Below are positions 43,259-51,957 of a stretch of DNA of 64,000 nt, one piece after another; positions within the stretch are counted from its first letter, which is position 1; each line of letters starts with the position of its first letter. The stretch spans positions 1 to 64,000 of the forward strand of contig JAIORV010000024.1 of the NCBI GenBank assembly GCA_021107945.1, in the 5' to 3' direction. Origin of the DNA: Vulcanimicrobiota bacterium. Lineage in GTDB: Bacteria > Vulcanimicrobiota > JAJTBE01. The notes beneath the pieces were generated by a model, which worked only from the letters and a program-made list of their open reading frames with translations, ran no database searches and was not told the origin of the DNA. The position numbers and the translations under genes were made by a program.

Positions 43259-44512
43259 AATAATAACGAATCCGGAAAGTCAGGTTATACAGTGGAATTA
43301 AACGAACAGATATCAAAAAACAATTATTATTCCTTTTTATGGCATGCTGTTTTTCTTGCCCTTGCAGTAAATTTCATGGATGTGAACACAATTATTCCAG
43401 CTATGATGGTTGATGCGGGCGGAAACTCGCTTCAGGTTGGCATACTAACAGCGATTATGTTAGGCGGAGGAAGATTTGCTCAACTATTTTTTGCTCCTTT
43501 CCTGAATAATCAATCTTCAAAAAAAGGTTACTTATTAGGAGGAATTAACACTCGTGTTTTCTCTCTTGCTGGAATGGCTCTGTTATTTTATTTTTCATCT
43601 CATATCAATAATACATTTATCATTTGGTCAATTTTTATTTTAATTTCCCTGTTTTCATTAAGCGGTGCCTTTGCAAACATCAATTATGTTGATATTTTGG
43701 GGAAATCCGTATTAGAGAAAAAGAGGAAAGCTTTCTTTTCCATCAAACATGTTATTTCCAATATCTTTGTTTTTCTATCTGCCTTTCTTGCGAGGAAAAT
43801 TCTGACAGATTATGGTTATCCCATAAATTATGCCAAATTATTTTTCATTGCCGCTGTATTTTTAGGAATAGGGTCGCTGGGATTCTGGAGAATCAAGGAA
43901 ATTCATGCAACCAATTTCAAGATCAACGGTCTTATAAGTTTCGCAAGTAAAATTAGTCAAGATATTCGCAGTAATAATAAATTGAGAAATTATTTATTAT
44001 TAGTAAATACTCAGGGAATCAGCATGATTTTGATGCCCTTTTTAGTCCTTTATGCCAAGAAAATTTTTTCTGCAGGGAATCATGATATTGGCAACTTTTT
44101 ACTTCTAAAAGTAATCGGTGGCGTTCTGATAGGTAGTGTACTTTTTTATTATTCCAAAAAAATTAAATACCAATATATGTTATACGTTACCTCAACCCTT
44201 GCTATCCTGATTCCTCTGTTTATCTTGATGATGCCGGGATCTACGCTTTTTCCCTACATATTTTTTGTAGGGGGCATCCTTTTTACCATTTATAATATTT
44301 CAATCAGTGGAGTTTTATTGGAAGTTACTACTAATGAAAATAGAGCATTATATACCGGATTTTCTGGAGCGGGAAGCATCCTCCCTGCCATATTTCCAAT
44401 TTTAGGTGGCTGGATAATCAGTAGATTCGGGTTTACTCCATTTTTTATAATATTCATATTTATTATTTTTTTATCATTCTATTTTATCTATAAGATTGAT
44501 TGTAAAAAATGA
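43256..44512 (+). CDS. Major facilitator superfamily transporter
   Basis: A 418-residue protein with about 12 hydrophobic segments. The loop after the second segment (GGGRFAQLFFAPFLNNQSSK) is in the usual MFS place. Codon and base use are more A/T-rich than most of the window (many AAT, TTT, ATT), as in the next gene. This suggests the pair was acquired. No Shine-Dalgarno site is visible, and the ATG lies at the end of an interspersed repeat (ACTTAGCGATGAATAA), so the native start or promoter may have been replaced. It overlaps the methyltransferase gene by 4 bases. The substrate is unknown. Confidence 0.85.
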   Translation: MNNNESGKSGYTVELNEQISKNNYYSFLWHAVFLALAVNFMDVNTIIPAMMVDAGGNSLQVGILTAIMLGGGRFAQLFFAPFLNNQSSKKGYLLGGINTRVFSLAGMALLFYFSSHINNTFIIWSIFILISLFSLSGAFANINYVDILGKSVLEKKRKAFFSIKHVISNIFVFLSAFLARKILTDYGYPINYAKLFFIAAVFLGIGSLGFWRIKEIHATNFKINGLISFASKISQDIRSNNKLRNYLLLVNTQGISMILMPFLVLYAKKIFSAGNHDIGNFLLLKVIGGVLIGSVLFYYSKKIKYQYMLYVTSTLAILIPLFILMMPGSTLFPYIFFVGGILFTIYNISISGVLLEVTTNENRALYTGFSGAGSILPAIFPILGGWIISRFGFTPFFIIFIFIIFLSFYFIYKIDCKK

Positions 44513-45171
44513 AATCAAAAACGAAAAAACTATATCCTGAGTCCGGCGTTGAATTAAACCCTTTTATGGCAAAAAATTATGATAATATAATGAACATTGC
44601 CTCATTGGGTTTATATCACGGTTTTATTCACAAGGCAATAAAGGCGATGGATATTAAGCCTGGAGATAAAATTCTCGATTTAGGTTGCGGCACCGGCCTT
44701 AATGCTTGTATCATGAAAAAATATCTGAGTGATAACGGAAAAATAATCGGCATGGATGTATCGTCGATTATGGAAAAACAATTCAATAAAAGATGTGCCA
44801 AAAATCAGAATATCGAATTTATACGCCAAAGAATTGACCTGCCTTTCTCACTATCAGAGAAATTTAATAAAATATTTATCAGCTTTGTGATACACGGTTT
44901 CCCGCATGAAATTCGTCAAACGATTCTGAAAAACATTTCCACTCATTTAAAACCAGGAGGCGCACTTTTCATACTCGATTTTGCTGAATTTGACATGAAT
45001 GAGATGCCTCCTCTATACCGCTTTTTTTTCAAGAAAATTGAATGCAAATATGCCTTTGATTTTATCAAGCGAGATTGGAAGCAAATACTGACAAATTATA
45101 ATTTTTCCGACTTTGATGAATTATTCTTCTTTAAAAATTATGTAAGATTATTAAAAGCCAGGGAAAACTAA
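44509..45171 (+). CDS. Class I SAM-dependent methyltransferase (UbiE-like)
   Basis: Motif I is ILDLGCGTG (about residues 64-72), followed by GMDVSS (motif II) and GGALFILDFAEFD (motif after post-I strand). Length (220) and layout match small-molecule methyltransferases of the Methyltransf_11/UbiE type. It is translationally coupled to the MFS transporter (ATGA overlap), so the two may modify and export, or import and modify, the same compound. A/T-rich like its partner. Confidence 0.88.
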   Translation: MKSKTKKLYPESGVELNPFMAKNYDNIMNIASLGLYHGFIHKAIKAMDIKPGDKILDLGCGTGLNACIMKKYLSDNGKIIGMDVSSIMEKQFNKRCAKNQNIEFIRQRIDLPFSLSEKFNKIFISFVIHGFPHEIRQTILKNISTHLKPGGALFILDFAEFDMNEMPPLYRFFFKKIECKYAFDFIKRDWKQILTNYNFSDFDELFFFKNYVRLLKAREN

Positions 45172-45221
45172 TTGAAAACAAACAGGCGGAAAATCTCGTT
45201 ACTATTCAGATCCCACCACCA

Positions 45222-45317
45222 TGTCATCCTGAGCAGGAAACGATCTTTGCCTTTCCTGGATAAACCCTGTCAAGAACGGATCTTGCATACTTTCGAAGTC
45301 TTTCAAAGCGAAGGATC
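45222..45317. repeat. GTCATCCTGAGC...GAAGGATCT interspersed repeat
   Basis: Begins GTCATCCTGAGCAGGAAACG and ends AAGCGAAGGATCT, with an inner CCTGTCAAG...GGATCT segment. This is the type of intergenic element known from many bacterial genomes. It lies between two convergent genes. Confidence 0.7.
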
Positions 45318-45405
45318 TCTACTCCGGGGGGTTGAATAGCTATAATTAGCCTATCTGTTTTTGCTTCCGAATTGTGAGTAGGTGAATATATATTTTTCAA
45401 CAGTC

Positions 45406-46803
45406 TCAATTCTGATCTATTGCGGATTTAATATCATCCAGTCCGTAATCCATATCCCAGACCATCATTACCAGATCGCCCAGGGCTCTTAATTCTTCTT
45501 TTTTCTTGCGATATCTTCCGTCGGGGTCAAAAAGTTTGTTACATTTATCCGCCGCCAGATTCAGGCTGTCCTCCACCGCCATCTCTTTTGCAAGCGCCAT
45601 CTTTAGATGTTGTCCCAGGATTCTCATTACAACGGCTCTTCTTGCATCCATCGGGGCTAAATGGGAGTTTTTCAACTGCTGGAGGAATGTTCTCATACCG
45701 GGATTGCCCTCAAGGAAGCTGAAGTAGTCCGGCGAGAGTGTAACCTGCTTGTTCGGGGGCAGATATGGTGTTGCCAGCGACCATTTTAAGGCTGATCTAA
45801 ACTCACAAACATGGTAAATCATATTCCACATTTTCTCGAGTTTGTTCTTGTCATTGCTGTTAAACATCACAAAACTATAAACTGTAAGATCGTTTTTCGA
45901 GCGTCTCTTTCCCGGCCAGGGAACGACCTTGATATTTCCGCCGGTCTGATTCAGGAAGAGATAATCTTTCGGGGTACCGACGAACATCATTGCTTTTTCC
46001 TTATCGACAGCCTCCACTGAAACGATTTTATGTTTGTGAACCATATCCACCAACATTGCCAGGACTCTCTTCGACTCTGCGCTGTCAAATCCGGCGAGGT
46101 CCACGCCCAGGAAAGGTTCTACAACATCCCTGTCAATTTGCCAGAGGAAAACCTGAAAAAATGCGGCAAGTGCCTCGGGTTTTTCGCCGGCGGGGATATG
46201 GAATGCCCACACCTTTTCGCTTCTCATCTCGGAACCGTCCTTCATATACTTTTTACCGACAACGATAAGGTCTCCCCACATTCTGGGATGTTTTTTCATT
46301 TTAAGCATTTCCAGGGCTCTTGTATCAATAAGAAGCGCCCGGTTAGAAGCGCAAAACGGCATGGCGATAAGCTTGCCGCCATGTTTGCTGTTTTTCCACA
46401 TTGACTTGAATGTGTCGTTCTTAAACGAAATAAAAACAGAATTTCCTATATTACTTTTAATAAAATCCTCTATACATACGAGATCGGATTTTCCTTTTAT
46501 GGCTTTTAGCCACTTTGCGTCAATGAGAGCGATATCGGGTCTCTCTTTACTTTTAATCAGCTTGTTATGTAATTGCTCCGGGGTTTTAAACGCAATAATT
46601 TCGAACCTTGCCATATTGTGAAGAGTACTTTGATACTCAAGAATTAATGATTCGAAAAGAGGAATATGTTTTTTAGGCAGTGCATGCCACACGGTGATTA
46701 CTCTTTGTTTTGCCTGAGCAATCGGTGTTGCAAAGTTTACTACAAGAAAAGTGGTTAATAGAAGTAAACCAAATACGATTAACTTCTTTTTTGTGAATTT
46801 CAT
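45406..46803 (-). CDS. ABC-type extracellular solute-binding protein
   Basis: A signal peptide (1-31, ending AQA) leads to a periplasmic-binding fold (about 35-400), with VITVWHALPKKHIPLFESLI at the start as in sugar-binding family 1. ALIDAKWL and the later WSLATPYLPPNKQV block match family features. The C-terminal 60 residues are helical. No ABC permease or ATPase gene lies nearby, so the transporter must be encoded elsewhere or the protein acts alone. GGAGG lies before the ATG. It follows the small membrane protein gene 46831 by 27 bases on the same strand. Confidence 0.87.
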   Translation of the reverse strand: MKFTKKKLIVFGLLLLTTFLVVNFATPIAQAKQRVITVWHALPKKHIPLFESLILEYQSTLHNMARFEIIAFKTPEQLHNKLIKSKERPDIALIDAKWLKAIKGKSDLVCIEDFIKSNIGNSVFISFKNDTFKSMWKNSKHGGKLIAMPFCASNRALLIDTRALEMLKMKKHPRMWGDLIVVGKKYMKDGSEMRSEKVWAFHIPAGEKPEALAAFFQVFLWQIDRDVVEPFLGVDLAGFDSAESKRVLAMLVDMVHKHKIVSVEAVDKEKAMMFVGTPKDYLFLNQTGGNIKVVPWPGKRRSKNDLTVYSFVMFNSNDKNKLEKMWNMIYHVCEFRSALKWSLATPYLPPNKQVTLSPDYFSFLEGNPGMRTFLQQLKNSHLAPMDARRAVVMRILGQHLKMALAKEMAVEDSLNLAADKCNKLFDPDGRYRKKKEELRALGDLVMMVWDMDYGLDDIKSAIDQN

Positions 46804-46830
46804 ATATTTACGACCTCCTGATCATGATCT

Positions 46831-47316
46831 TTATCTAAAAACCCTTCTGACGGATCTCATTTTACCGACATGTTTCCTGATAAAGGCAATCAATTCTTCA
46901 CGTTGGCTGATTGTACTTTCGAATTTAATTTTCCTTTTGAAATCACCCATTTCGTAGTAAATTATCAGTCCTGTAAAAAAGCCTCTCGAGGGAAGACGAA
47001 TGAAATATTGCAATCTCTTCCAATCCAATGTTAGCTTCCGAAAATAGAAGTGATGGGTGATTGTATCTTCCGTGACAACAATTTTTTCGAAGAATATTTG
47101 CATCAGCAGCCTGAGAAATGGGATGGAGAACAGGCAACACAGGACAACGAATATCGCCGCTATATAGACCTTGAAATCACTCTCGGCTTTATTTTCCTGA
47201 AGCACATATTCCTTGAGGACATATATTATGGTTATGGCGTAAATTGCGACAAATCCGAATACATATTTTGAAAATCTAAGTAAATTATCCTTATTTATGT
47301 ATCTAAAAGTCTGCAC
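46831..47316 (-). CDS. Small membrane protein with bacterial PH-like domain
   Basis: Two hydrophobic segments (about 15-35 and 47-72) are followed by a beta-rich domain of about 85 residues (IVVTEDTITHHFYFRKLTLDW...). This resembles the bPH domains of YdbS/YcdB-like membrane proteins. The function of such domains is mostly unknown. The gene probably forms an operon with the downstream solute-binding protein gene. A GGAGGATTT site lies before the start. Confidence 0.65.
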   Translation of the reverse strand: MQTFRYINKDNLLRFSKYVFGFVAIYAITIIYVLKEYVLQENKAESDFKVYIAAIFVVLCCLFSIPFLRLLMQIFFEKIVVTEDTITHHFYFRKLTLDWKRLQYFIRLPSRGFFTGLIIYYEMGDFKRKIKFESTISQREELIAFIRKHVGKMRSVRRVFR

Positions 47317-47580
47317 AAAAAATCCTCCGGATATTTTCTTTATTCAAAAGCAAAACAAGGAGTTATTGGCCATGCTCCTTCTTCTCTTAAAAATTAACAT
47401 TCTATTTTCAGGCAGGTTTTCCTTTTATGTGTAAATAAACACTTTTTTATTAGAAAAGGAAGGATTGCACAGGCAATTATAGAAAAGGACGAACTGAGTT
47501 TTTATTCCATTCCGGGTTTGTTTTTTATATTATTTTGACCCGGGTTGAAGTTATAATTGTTTATTAAAGAGGAGATTGCT

Positions 47581-47904
47581 TTGATAAAGGAAATTGTTGA
47601 TGAAATCAAATCGGCCGAGGAGAAAGCCGCCGGCATTAAAAAAGAGTCCAGGGAATCAGGGGATGAGGTCGTTCGTCAGGCTTTGAAGAAATCTGATCAT
47701 ATCAAAGGTTATATTCACAAGGAAAGAAAGGGAATTATCCGGACCAAAGTCGAGGAAATGGAAAAAAACGGAAACAAGAGGGGCCGGGTAATTGAGAAAG
47801 AAGCCGAGGAAGAAGCGGCCAGGACACAGAGAAGCGCCGGACGATTTGTGGATGAAGCTGTGAACAAGGTATTCGAAAGGGTACTCAATTATGGCAATAA
47901 GTAA
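47581..47904 (+). CDS. ntpF: V-type ATPase peripheral-stalk coiled-coil subunit (G/H type)
   Basis: A short, highly charged coiled-coil protein rich in Glu, Lys and Ala, as expected for the NtpF (AhaH/G-type) stalk subunit that pairs with subunit E. It is the first gene of the ATPase cluster, in the place NtpF has in Enterococcus. I choose start TTG 47581: GAGGAG lies 6 bases upstream, giving 107 residues; the upstream in-frame TTG at 47557 lacks a site. It overlaps the next gene by 14 bases. Confidence 0.72.
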   Translation: MIKEIVDEIKSAEEKAAGIKKESRESGDEVVRQALKKSDHIKGYIHKERKGIIRTKVEEMEKNGNKRGRVIEKEAEEEAARTQRSAGRFVDEAVNKVFERVLNYGNK

Positions 47905-49960
47905 ATTAAAAAAAGTCTATATCATTGCTCCCCGTGAAGATAAGACGAAGATACTGGAGAGCTTGCAAAAAGCAAGTCTTATTCATATTGAAAGAGATTT
48001 GCGCCCGGAAATTGAGGAAGAGACGAAAGAAAAGGAAGTCCTTACTCAGCATATTGAGTTGAAAATTGCAAAAGCGGAATATATTATCGATTACCTGAGA
48101 CCTTATGAGAAGAAAAAGTCTCTTGCTCAACATATAGAAGAAGGCGAAAAGGTTGTCACCTATCAGAAATTAAAGGATATTCGAAAAAGATGCGATCTTG
48201 AGAAAATCTACAATGATTGTTACAAGCTCAACCGGGAGATGAGGGAGCTTGAAACCGAGGATAACGATCTCAAGAATCGACTCACTAGACTTGAACCATA
48301 TAAATACTTGAAAGTTAACTTCGAGGAAATACATGATACAGATAACGTAAGAATGAAAGTTGGATACATTGCCGATGCTACATTCAAAAACTTTCACCTG
48401 GCGATAGAAGACTCGACACCCCAATGTACACTGTATAAGATTGTGGAAGGTTACAACAGGCACGATTACCTGTTTATATCATATTTAAAACAGAATGAGG
48501 AAGAAATCGAGAAGATTTTACTGAAATTCAACTTCCGTGAAGATGACTTGAAGATCACAGGAACGGTTAAGGATGAAATCAAACAGATCGAGGATAGACA
48601 GGATCAGATTCAGGGAGAGAAAAAAGGAGTCGAGGAGGAAAGCAGATTAAAAGCCGACTGGCTTGACAGGGTTAAGCTATATTACGACCTGCTTCTGACG
48701 GAGCTTGAAAAGAAAAAGACTGAAGAATATCTTTATGAAACACGTGAGACATTTATTATAAAAGGATGGGTAAAAAAAGAAAATCTGGGAGAATTAAAGA
48801 GCTTTATTTCAAACCTGACCGACTGTTATGAAATCAAGGAGATGGAACCTGCAAAAGGTGAGCCGGTACCTATTGAGTTGAGAAATGCTGCACTTGTCTC
48901 TCCTATGGAAGTTATTACTTCAATGTATTCCTATCCTAATTACAGGGAGTTTGACCCCACGCCCATCTATTTCTTCTTCTTTATCCTGTTCTTCGGGATA
49001 TGCTTAACGGATGCGGGATATGGAATAATTTTGGCGGTTTTCTCCTTTGCAGTATTAAAAATACTCAAGGCAAGAGGGCAGGCCGCCAAACTTCTCAAGA
49101 TCCTGATATACGGTGGAATTGCAACAATATTTACAGGACTACTGACGGCAGGATGGTTCGGCATTGATATGTCGGCACTCCCTCCGTTTCTCAAGAATTT
49201 CGTTTGGTTTGACCCGATGAAAGAAGCTCTCAAGTTTCTCTCGATCACTCTTTACCTTGGTATAATCGAGACGGTCTGGGGCTATCTTGTCGGAACCTGG
49301 CTACTTGTGTTCAAGAAGAAAACCGACTATGCTACAGCAATCGAGAGATTTCTCTGGGCATGTCTTTTTTCAACGGGAGGTCCTCTGTTGATTATGTCCG
49401 GACTCCTGGGACAGACGCCTCCGGAACCCTGGCTTCAGATTATGGATATGACGGTGAAAATATCGGTAGTAGCGCTGTTTGTTCTGAAATTTTTCGAGAC
49501 TTTCAGGGCGATGGAATTACCTGAATCAATTGGCGGCAAAATCCTGACGGTCACGATCACGCTGTTCAAGGCAGTTATTGCAAATGCAGTGGGCATATTA
49601 AAGCATATGATTGACATCGGCTCCAATGTTCTGTCGTATTCCCGTTTGATGGCGCTGGGACTTGCTACCGGTCAGATAGCAATGGCGGTTAATATCATAG
49701 CCGGCCTTGCAAAAAGCATGATCCCCGAAGTCCTGGGAGTGCCTTTTGGCGAGTTGGTGGCGGTAGTAATCCTGATCGGTGGACACTTGTTCAACCTTGC
49801 ACTAAATACCCTCGGAGCGATGGTACATACAGCCCGTCTGCAATATGTGGAATTTTTCCCGCTTTTCTTCGAGGGAGGAGGGAAGCCTTTCCAACCGTTC
49901 TCGATCAAGTCAAAGTATAACGTGGTAACAAATGCTGAGGAAGCGGAAATGGCAGCCTGA
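47891..49960 (+). CDS. ntpI: V-type ATPase subunit I (membrane stator subunit a)
   Basis: The soluble N-terminal half (1-355) has coiled-coil arms; the C-terminal half has seven or eight hydrophobic segments. Conserved membrane blocks are visible: FFGICLTDAGYG near 375-386, LSYSRLMALGLATG near 580 with the channel Arg, GHLFNLALNTLGAMVHTARL near 635, and FEGGGKPFQPF near the end. It forms the ion half-channels against the K ring. Its length (689) is normal. It overlaps the previous gene and precedes an unrelated small secreted protein. Confidence 0.95.
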   Translation: MAISKLKKVYIIAPREDKTKILESLQKASLIHIERDLRPEIEEETKEKEVLTQHIELKIAKAEYIIDYLRPYEKKKSLAQHIEEGEKVVTYQKLKDIRKRCDLEKIYNDCYKLNREMRELETEDNDLKNRLTRLEPYKYLKVNFEEIHDTDNVRMKVGYIADATFKNFHLAIEDSTPQCTLYKIVEGYNRHDYLFISYLKQNEEEIEKILLKFNFREDDLKITGTVKDEIKQIEDRQDQIQGEKKGVEEESRLKADWLDRVKLYYDLLLTELEKKKTEEYLYETRETFIIKGWVKKENLGELKSFISNLTDCYEIKEMEPAKGEPVPIELRNAALVSPMEVITSMYSYPNYREFDPTPIYFFFFILFFGICLTDAGYGIILAVFSFAVLKILKARGQAAKLLKILIYGGIATIFTGLLTAGWFGIDMSALPPFLKNFVWFDPMKEALKFLSITLYLGIIETVWGYLVGTWLLVFKKKTDYATAIERFLWACLFSTGGPLLIMSGLLGQTPPEPWLQIMDMTVKISVVALFVLKFFETFRAMELPESIGGKILTVTITLFKAVIANAVGILKHMIDIGSNVLSYSRLMALGLATGQIAMAVNIIAGLAKSMIPEVLGVPFGELVAVVILIGGHLFNLALNTLGAMVHTARLQYVEFFPLFFEGGGKPFQPFSIKSKYNVVTNAEEAEMAA

Positions 49961-50002
49961 TATAACCAAAGTAAATGTTGATTAAAAAAAAGGAGAAGGT
50001 AT

Positions 50003-50458
50003 ATGAAAAAGTTTCTGGTTCTAATCCTGGTTTCTCTCTTCATAATGGGCGTTGTATCGACAGGATGGTGTCAGGATGCCGAGATAAAACAAACGGTAAA
50101 GAACTTTTATAACGGTATTGAGACGGGTAATGTCAAGAAGATGCTCGCTAATGTGACTCCCAAAGTGGTAAAACAAATTGCAGACTCCAAGGGCAACCTC
50201 AAAAAGTTTGGAGACCTCGGAGGCGCATTGCTGGTAGCGGGGTTTGTAAATAAAGGCTTTGCAAAAGTGGATATCACAAAACTCAAAGTCAAAATAAACA
50301 ATAAGGGAGCGGAAAAAGCAAAAGTAACGACTAACTTCGACCTCAAGATGACGGCAACCGGGGACGGAAAAGTAACAGGTGAAAAAGCTTCCGATATAAT
50401 TAAACTCAAGAAAGTCAATGGTAGATGGCTTATTTATGACATTATTTCACAAAAATAG
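50003..50458 (+). CDS. Secreted NTF2-like protein inside the ATPase operon
   Basis: A signal peptide (1-24, ending TGWCQ) is followed by about 127 residues starting DAEIKQTVKNFYNGIETGN. This resembles the NTF2-like/DUF4878 fold (helices, then a beta sheet ending GRWLIYDI). The signal peptide resembles the one of subunit K, the next gene (LGWCQEE). AAGGAG lies before the ATG. It is not a known V-ATPase subunit. Its place between I and K in a continuous operon suggests an accessory or assembly role outside the membrane; this is inference. Confidence 0.75.
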   Translation: MKKFLVLILVSLFIMGVVSTGWCQDAEIKQTVKNFYNGIETGNVKKMLANVTPKVVKQIADSKGNLKKFGDLGGALLVAGFVNKGFAKVDITKLKVKINNKGAEKAKVTTNFDLKMTATGDGKVTGEKASDIIKLKKVNGRWLIYDIISQK

Positions 50459-50520
50459 TGTGTTAATTTTTTACTAAAATAGATTACACAAGATACCTTC
50501 TTAATGAAAGGAGCTTACTA

Positions 50521-51135
50521 ATGAAGAAAATAGTTGTTGTAGCACTGATTTTAATCTGTGTGCTCAGCCTCTTTTCTCTGGGTTGGTGCCAGGAAGAAAC
50601 GCCTACACCCGCTCCGACCAATGTTGAAGACAAGGCAACCGCTGAAGCGGAAGGAAAGAGCAGTGGATTTATATGGGCTCTCTTTGGCGCGGCAATGGCG
50701 GCATTCCTGGGAGGCGTGGGGTCCAGTATCGGAACAGGAATCGCAGGAATGGCGGCATCCGGACTTATATCCAGAGAACCGGAAAAATTTGTACCCACAC
50801 TAATCCTCCAGGCATTGCCCGGAACACAAGGAATATACGGCTTCCTGGGCGCGCTCCTGGTTGCAAGACAACTGGGATGGCTTGGTGGAGGAGTTATAAC
50901 ACCCATTAGTGCCTATACAGGATGGCTCTTCTTTGCAGCTTGTCTGCCGGTTGGAATTACCGGATTACTTTCCGGTATTTACCAGGGAAAGGTCGCAGCC
51001 GCGGGTATTAACATTGTAGCAAAGGCCGGAACAAGTCACGTGGTAAAGGGTATTGTCTATGCAGTCGTTGTCGAGACATACGCAATCCTGGGGCTTATCG
51101 CCACAATCCTGCTACTAAATGGAATTAAAATCTAA
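50521..51135 (+). CDS. ntpK: V-type ATPase subunit K (proteolipid) with Na+-binding signature
   Basis: After a cleavable-looking leader (1-23) come four membrane helices as two hairpins. Ion-site residues of the Enterococcus hirae Na+ ring have counterparts: L99, T102 and Q103 in LPGTQGIYGF, Q155 in YQGKVAAAGI and E185 in VETYAILG. Only the second hairpin carries the carboxylate, as in that Na+ enzyme. The leader is unusual for Enterococcus but exists in the Thermus homologue. AAGGAG lies before the ATG. The protein should form the rotor ring and move Na+ (possibly H+ as well). Confidence 0.95.
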   Translation: MKKIVVVALILICVLSLFSLGWCQEETPTPAPTNVEDKATAEAEGKSSGFIWALFGAAMAAFLGGVGSSIGTGIAGMAASGLISREPEKFVPTLILQALPGTQGIYGFLGALLVARQLGWLGGGVITPISAYTGWLFFAACLPVGITGLLSGIYQGKVAAAGINIVAKAGTSHVVKGIVYAVVVETYAILGLIATILLLNGIKI

Positions 51136-51156
51136 TAGAGTCCTAGGAGAATAATA

Positions 51157-51756
51157 ATGTCCCTTGTTGATTTGACCGAAAAAATAATAAACGATGCTAA
51201 AGAGGAAGCGGTAAGGATTGAAAAAGAATCCACCGCCGAAGCTGAGGGGATCGTTGCACATGCAAGAAATGGACTTGAAAAGGAAAGGGAAAAGCTCAGG
51301 AAAGAAGCGGAGCGAATTGCCAACGAGAAGTATCAGAATATTGTTACCCTTGCTCGTATAAATGCCCGCAATAAAGTTCTGGAAACCAAACAGAACCTTA
51401 TTGACGAAGTGTTTATTCTGGTCAAGAAAAAAATCGGGGATATGAGTCCTGATAATTTCAAGAAATACGCTCTTCGACTTATCTCGAGCTTCCCGCCCAA
51501 TGAGGAGACCATGCTTGTCGTCGGCAAAAAATACCGATCAGTTATTGACGATGATTTTGTCCGGCAATTGAATGAAAAGATCAAAGGAAAATGCCGGGGA
51601 CGGTTTGTGCTGGATAAAAAGGACTCCAAATTTGACAGCGGGTTCTATCTGGTTACAGGAAATGTGCAGATTGATCTTACATTCGACAGCATACTCAAAT
51701 CCATAAGGGAAGATATGGAATTGGAGATAATAAAGATTCTCTTCGGCACAAGCTAA
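51157..51756 (+). CDS. ntpE: V-type ATPase subunit E
   Basis: The N-terminal half (1-95) is a long charged helix (KIINDAKEEAVRIEKESTAE) for the peripheral stalk. The C-terminal half is globular and binds the A3B3 head. Length (199) is typical. CTAGGAG lies before the ATG, 21 bases after subunit K. A 90-bp mosaic repeat separates it from subunit C. Confidence 0.9.
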   Translation: MSLVDLTEKIINDAKEEAVRIEKESTAEAEGIVAHARNGLEKEREKLRKEAERIANEKYQNIVTLARINARNKVLETKQNLIDEVFILVKKKIGDMSPDNFKKYALRLISSFPPNEETMLVVGKKYRSVIDDDFVRQLNEKIKGKCRGRFVLDKKDSKFDSGFYLVTGNVQIDLTFDSILKSIREDMELEIIKILFGTS

Positions 51757-51786
51757 GTGTCTATATATCGACACGGCAACAATAGC

Positions 51787-51876
51787 GGTAGCGGAAGCCT
51801 TCAGGCTTCCATACTATGATGTGTTCTATTTGTACAACACATCATTACAACGGGAGGTATAAATACCTCCGCTACC
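51787..51876. repeat. BIME-like mosaic of two palindromes around an inverted repeat
   Basis: The element begins GGTAGCGGA and ends with the exact complement TCCGCTACC. Inside are the palindromes GGAAGCCTTCAGGCTTCC and GGAGGTATAAATACCTCC, and between them a perfect 10-bp inverted repeat ATGATGTGTT/AACACATCAT (51816-51845). The arrangement resembles bacterial interspersed mosaic elements. Lying between ntpE and ntpC, it can fold in the transcript and may slow or partly end transcription. Confidence 0.85.
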
Positions 51877-51957
51877 ATGTCATACGGATATTATTAAACC
51901 CGTCGTTATTGGCTCGACAATTGATGAACAATTAATCTGGATGGATGAATCAATACT

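Noticed and set aside
47512-47543. CCGGGT...ACCCGG hairpin before the ATPase operon as a riboswitch
   Set aside because: Only a 6-bp stem with a 20-base A/T loop; no known riboswitch core could be matched by eye.
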